DNA of 7,267 nucleotides from Thermoplasmatota archaeon (GTDB lineage Archaea; Thermoplasmatota; Thermoplasmata; GCA-020350865; JAUVCJ01), in NCBI GenBank assembly GCA_030595765.1, contig JAUVCJ010000114.1, positions 1-7,267 on the forward strand. The letters run 5' to 3'. Below are positions 5,855 through 7,267 of this stretch, in pieces; the stretch's first letter is position 1; every line of letters starts with the position of its first letter. The notes beneath the pieces are model-generated. The model was not told the DNA's origin and did not search any database. It was given only the letters and a program-made list of their open reading frames with translations. Both the position numbers and the translations under genes were made by a program.

Positions 5855-6601
5855 ATGAACATGGACATCTGGCTTGCAGACGTTAAACACCTTATTCATT
5901 CAAAGCGCACCAGTTACACCATACTGATAATGTGCGTTTTTGCAATAGCCATGGCACTGGTGGTGAAGGCAGCTCCGCCTGGTCTTGCAGAAGCGCTTCG
6001 ATCCGCAGCTCCTGGAAGCGCAGGTGTTTTTGAGTATATGTGGTTCGAGAACGTGCTTAACAAGTTCCTGTTGCTGATATTCATAAGCTACGGTGCCTTC
6101 ATAATCTGTGACCTTGAGGATGATAGGTCTATTGCCATGATAGTTACCAAACCAGTTACCCGAACCAATTTCATACTTCGCCGCACTGCCTCCTCACTTT
6201 CTGGCTTCTTTTTCGTCTATTTCGTAGGCATTGCCCTCTCAGGGGCAATAGCCGCAGTCATAGTCGGCAACCTGGATTATCCACTATTCATGTTGCACCA
6301 CGTCCAGATACTTCCCATGTTCTTGTTCACCTACGCCTTGACATTCTTTCTTAGCGTCCCATTGCGAAACACCACGCCCTCGGTCCTTACTGCCTTTAGC
6401 ATAACATTGGCAGCATCTTTTCTTTACACGTTCACCACGATGGCTGACCCAACAGCTGTTCCCTCTGGGTATAATCCGCTTACTTTAGGATACCTCATCC
6501 TCATTGACAGCCCGTTGACAGAGCCTATGATAATCTCACTGGCCTATGCAGCCGGGCTTTATTCTGCAGGACTGCTATGGTTCAATAAAAAGGACATTTG
6601 A
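5855..6601 (+). CDS. ABC-2-type transporter permease 2
   Basis: Second membrane subunit, 248 aa, six hydrophobic segments at about 21-38, 70-87, 115-135, 149-168, 175-192 and 226-243. The loop after helix 2 (CDLEDDRSIAMIVTKPVTRTNFILRR) corresponds to the SGDR...LSRPISRTQ loop of permease 1, so the pair most likely forms a heterodimer over the ATPase. The first ATG is 5855 with a weak SD (AAGGA, four bases before); a second ATG at 5861 is possible. A stop in this frame at 5837 rules out any longer start. Spacing of 138 bases from permease 1 is unusual for such an operon and is filled by a repeat array. Substrate unknown. Confidence 0.9.
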   Translation: MNMDIWLADVKHLIHSKRTSYTILIMCVFAIAMALVVKAAPPGLAEALRSAAPGSAGVFEYMWFENVLNKFLLLIFISYGAFIICDLEDDRSIAMIVTKPVTRTNFILRRTASSLSGFFFVYFVGIALSGAIAAVIVGNLDYPLFMLHHVQILPMFLFTYALTFFLSVPLRNTTPSVLTAFSITLAASFLYTFTTMADPTAVPSGYNPLTLGYLILIDSPLTEPMIISLAYAAGLYSAGLLWFNKKDI

Positions 6602-6648
6602 TTTCTTTGCGTCTATGTGCTTTGTGTCTTTGCGATTTCTTTATTTGC

Positions 6649-6678
6649 TCAATCCAGAATGATTCATCAATCCAGAAT
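6649..6678 (+). repeat. Short direct repeat downstream of permease 2
   Basis: TCAATCCAGAAT occurs at 6649-6660 and 6667-6678, an 18-base period. Just before, TCTTTGCG occurs at 6604 and 6627 in a T-rich stretch that may help end transcription. The rest of 6602-6846 shows no gene. Confidence 0.5.
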
Positions 6679-6763
6679 GCGTTTTTCCTTCATTATCCCA
6701 AGCTACTGTATCCCTACCTCATAAGCCACTCTCATATCAACTCTCCAAATGAAATATAGGGGT

Positions 6764-6796
6764 CACCCTTCCCAAAACACGATACAATGAAGGGTG
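6764..6796. terminator. Inverted repeat between convergent genes
   Basis: CACCCTTC (6764-6771) and GAAGGGTG (6789-6796) form a perfect 8-bp stem with a 17-base loop, midway between two converging genes. Archaea usually end transcription at T-rich tracts rather than hairpins, and no U-tract follows the stem, so its role is uncertain. Confidence 0.25.
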
Positions 6797-6846
6797 CAAC
6801 ATAATGGCCTGGGAAAAGAGTTTGGAGCAACACACAATGGTCTGGT

Positions 6847-7236
6847 CTACTTGAGCTTGTAGTTTTGAATGGCCTCGGCAGTCCTTTGTTTGTACTTTTC
6901 ACCAAGTTTCCAGGCCAGTTCCTCGATCTCCTCGCGGTTCTTGACGAATTTGGCCCTGCTGCCACTATCAACGAGCAGGTTGAACCTGCTTTTGCTGAAT
7001 ATGAAATCAAAGGTGTAATAGCCGCCTGTCATCAGGAACAGAAGACCCAGGATCGCGAACCACCAGTTCCATACTCCAACTGCCTGAAGGAAGTCCCTGA
7101 TGGGATCCACCCAGGTGGCCGAGTAGGCATCCATATAGTTCAGGGCGATGTACCCAAGAGAGAAAAGCACTAGGCCAGCAATGAAAAGGATGGCCATCAA
7201 CAGGAAGAAATGCTTGTACAGGAAATTGAGCTTCAT
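6847..7236 (-). CDS. Small membrane protein, DUF3198-like
   Basis: A 129-aa protein with two membrane helices at about 10-32 and 55-78, followed by a charged cytoplasmic tail of about 50 residues (RFNLLVDSGSRAKFVKNREEIEELAWKLGEKYKQR). The tail pattern, SKAKFVKNRxxIEELAW-like, and the two-helix layout resemble DUF3198, a family of unknown function which I recall from Thermoplasmata; this is memory, not a search. The start is taken as ATG 7236, but no SD is seen and the frame stays open to the window edge (AKWYILAT precedes the Met), so a longer protein or fusion cannot be excluded. It converges on the exporter operon and shows no functional link to it. Confidence 0.75.
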   Translation of the reverse strand: MKLNFLYKHFFLLMAILFIAGLVLFSLGYIALNYMDAYSATWVDPIRDFLQAVGVWNWWFAILGLLFLMTGGYYTFDFIFSKSRFNLLVDSGSRAKFVKNREEIEELAWKLGEKYKQRTAEAIQNYKLK

Positions 7237-7267
7237 CGTTGCCAGGATGTACCACTTTGCAATATAA

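Noticed and set aside
5629..5899. Two minus-strand ORFs rich in LLGSHSPWLAFSL repeats
   Set aside because: They are antisense readings of the 16-bp array and the permease ends; the repeat unit has no stops, so such ORFs arise by chance.

Overview
The window looks like the chromosome of a euryarchaeon, most likely of the Thermoplasmata/Thermoplasmatota side. The evidence is an Orc1/Cdc6 replication initiator, a bacterio-opsin-activator-type HTH (HTH_10) regulator, BRE/TATA-like promoters, Shine-Dalgarno sequences of the GGTGA type and a small membrane protein resembling DUF3198. The assignment to Thermoplasmata is inference; the archaeal assignment is firm.

Layout, left to right. On the minus strand lies an orc1/cdc6 gene (4-1335, with a longer possible start at 1374). 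Upstream of it is a roughly 490-base non-coding stretch. It holds a good match to the archaeal origin recognition box (1588-1607), a second weaker copy 69 bp away (1519-1538), a T-rich 10-bp tandem duplication and a 25-bp tandem repeat array (1691-1878). This is a plausible replication origin. The array runs into the 3' end of a minus-strand NIF3/DUF34-family gene (1864-2823). A divergent AT-rich promoter region (2824-3180) follows. It leads to a plus-strand cluster: an HTH_10 regulator (3181-3951), an ABC ATPase (4042-4767) and two six-helix ABC-2-type permeases (4970-5716 and 5855-6601). The ATPase and the two permeases should form one exporter, perhaps controlled by the adjacent regulator. 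A convergent minus-strand small membrane protein (6847-7236) ends the window.

The oddest property of the window is that short tandem repeats of unrelated sequence sit at nearly every gene boundary. There is a 25-bp array at the NIF3 stop codon, 15-bp and 12-bp duplications in the regulator's N-terminus, a 27-bp array in the N-terminal tail of permease 1, and a 16-bp array between the permeases. The 27-bp case matters most. The first permease has a well-placed start at 4760 (good SD, overlapping the ATPase stop), but its reading frame meets an in-frame TAA at 4847. That TAA sits exactly where the neighbouring repeat units have CAA, so one C-to-T change appears to have cut the N-terminal tail off the permease.

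I do not see a CRISPR array, tRNA, rRNA, insertion sequence or defence system. Apart from the repeats, the genes look ordinary for an archaeal chromosome.
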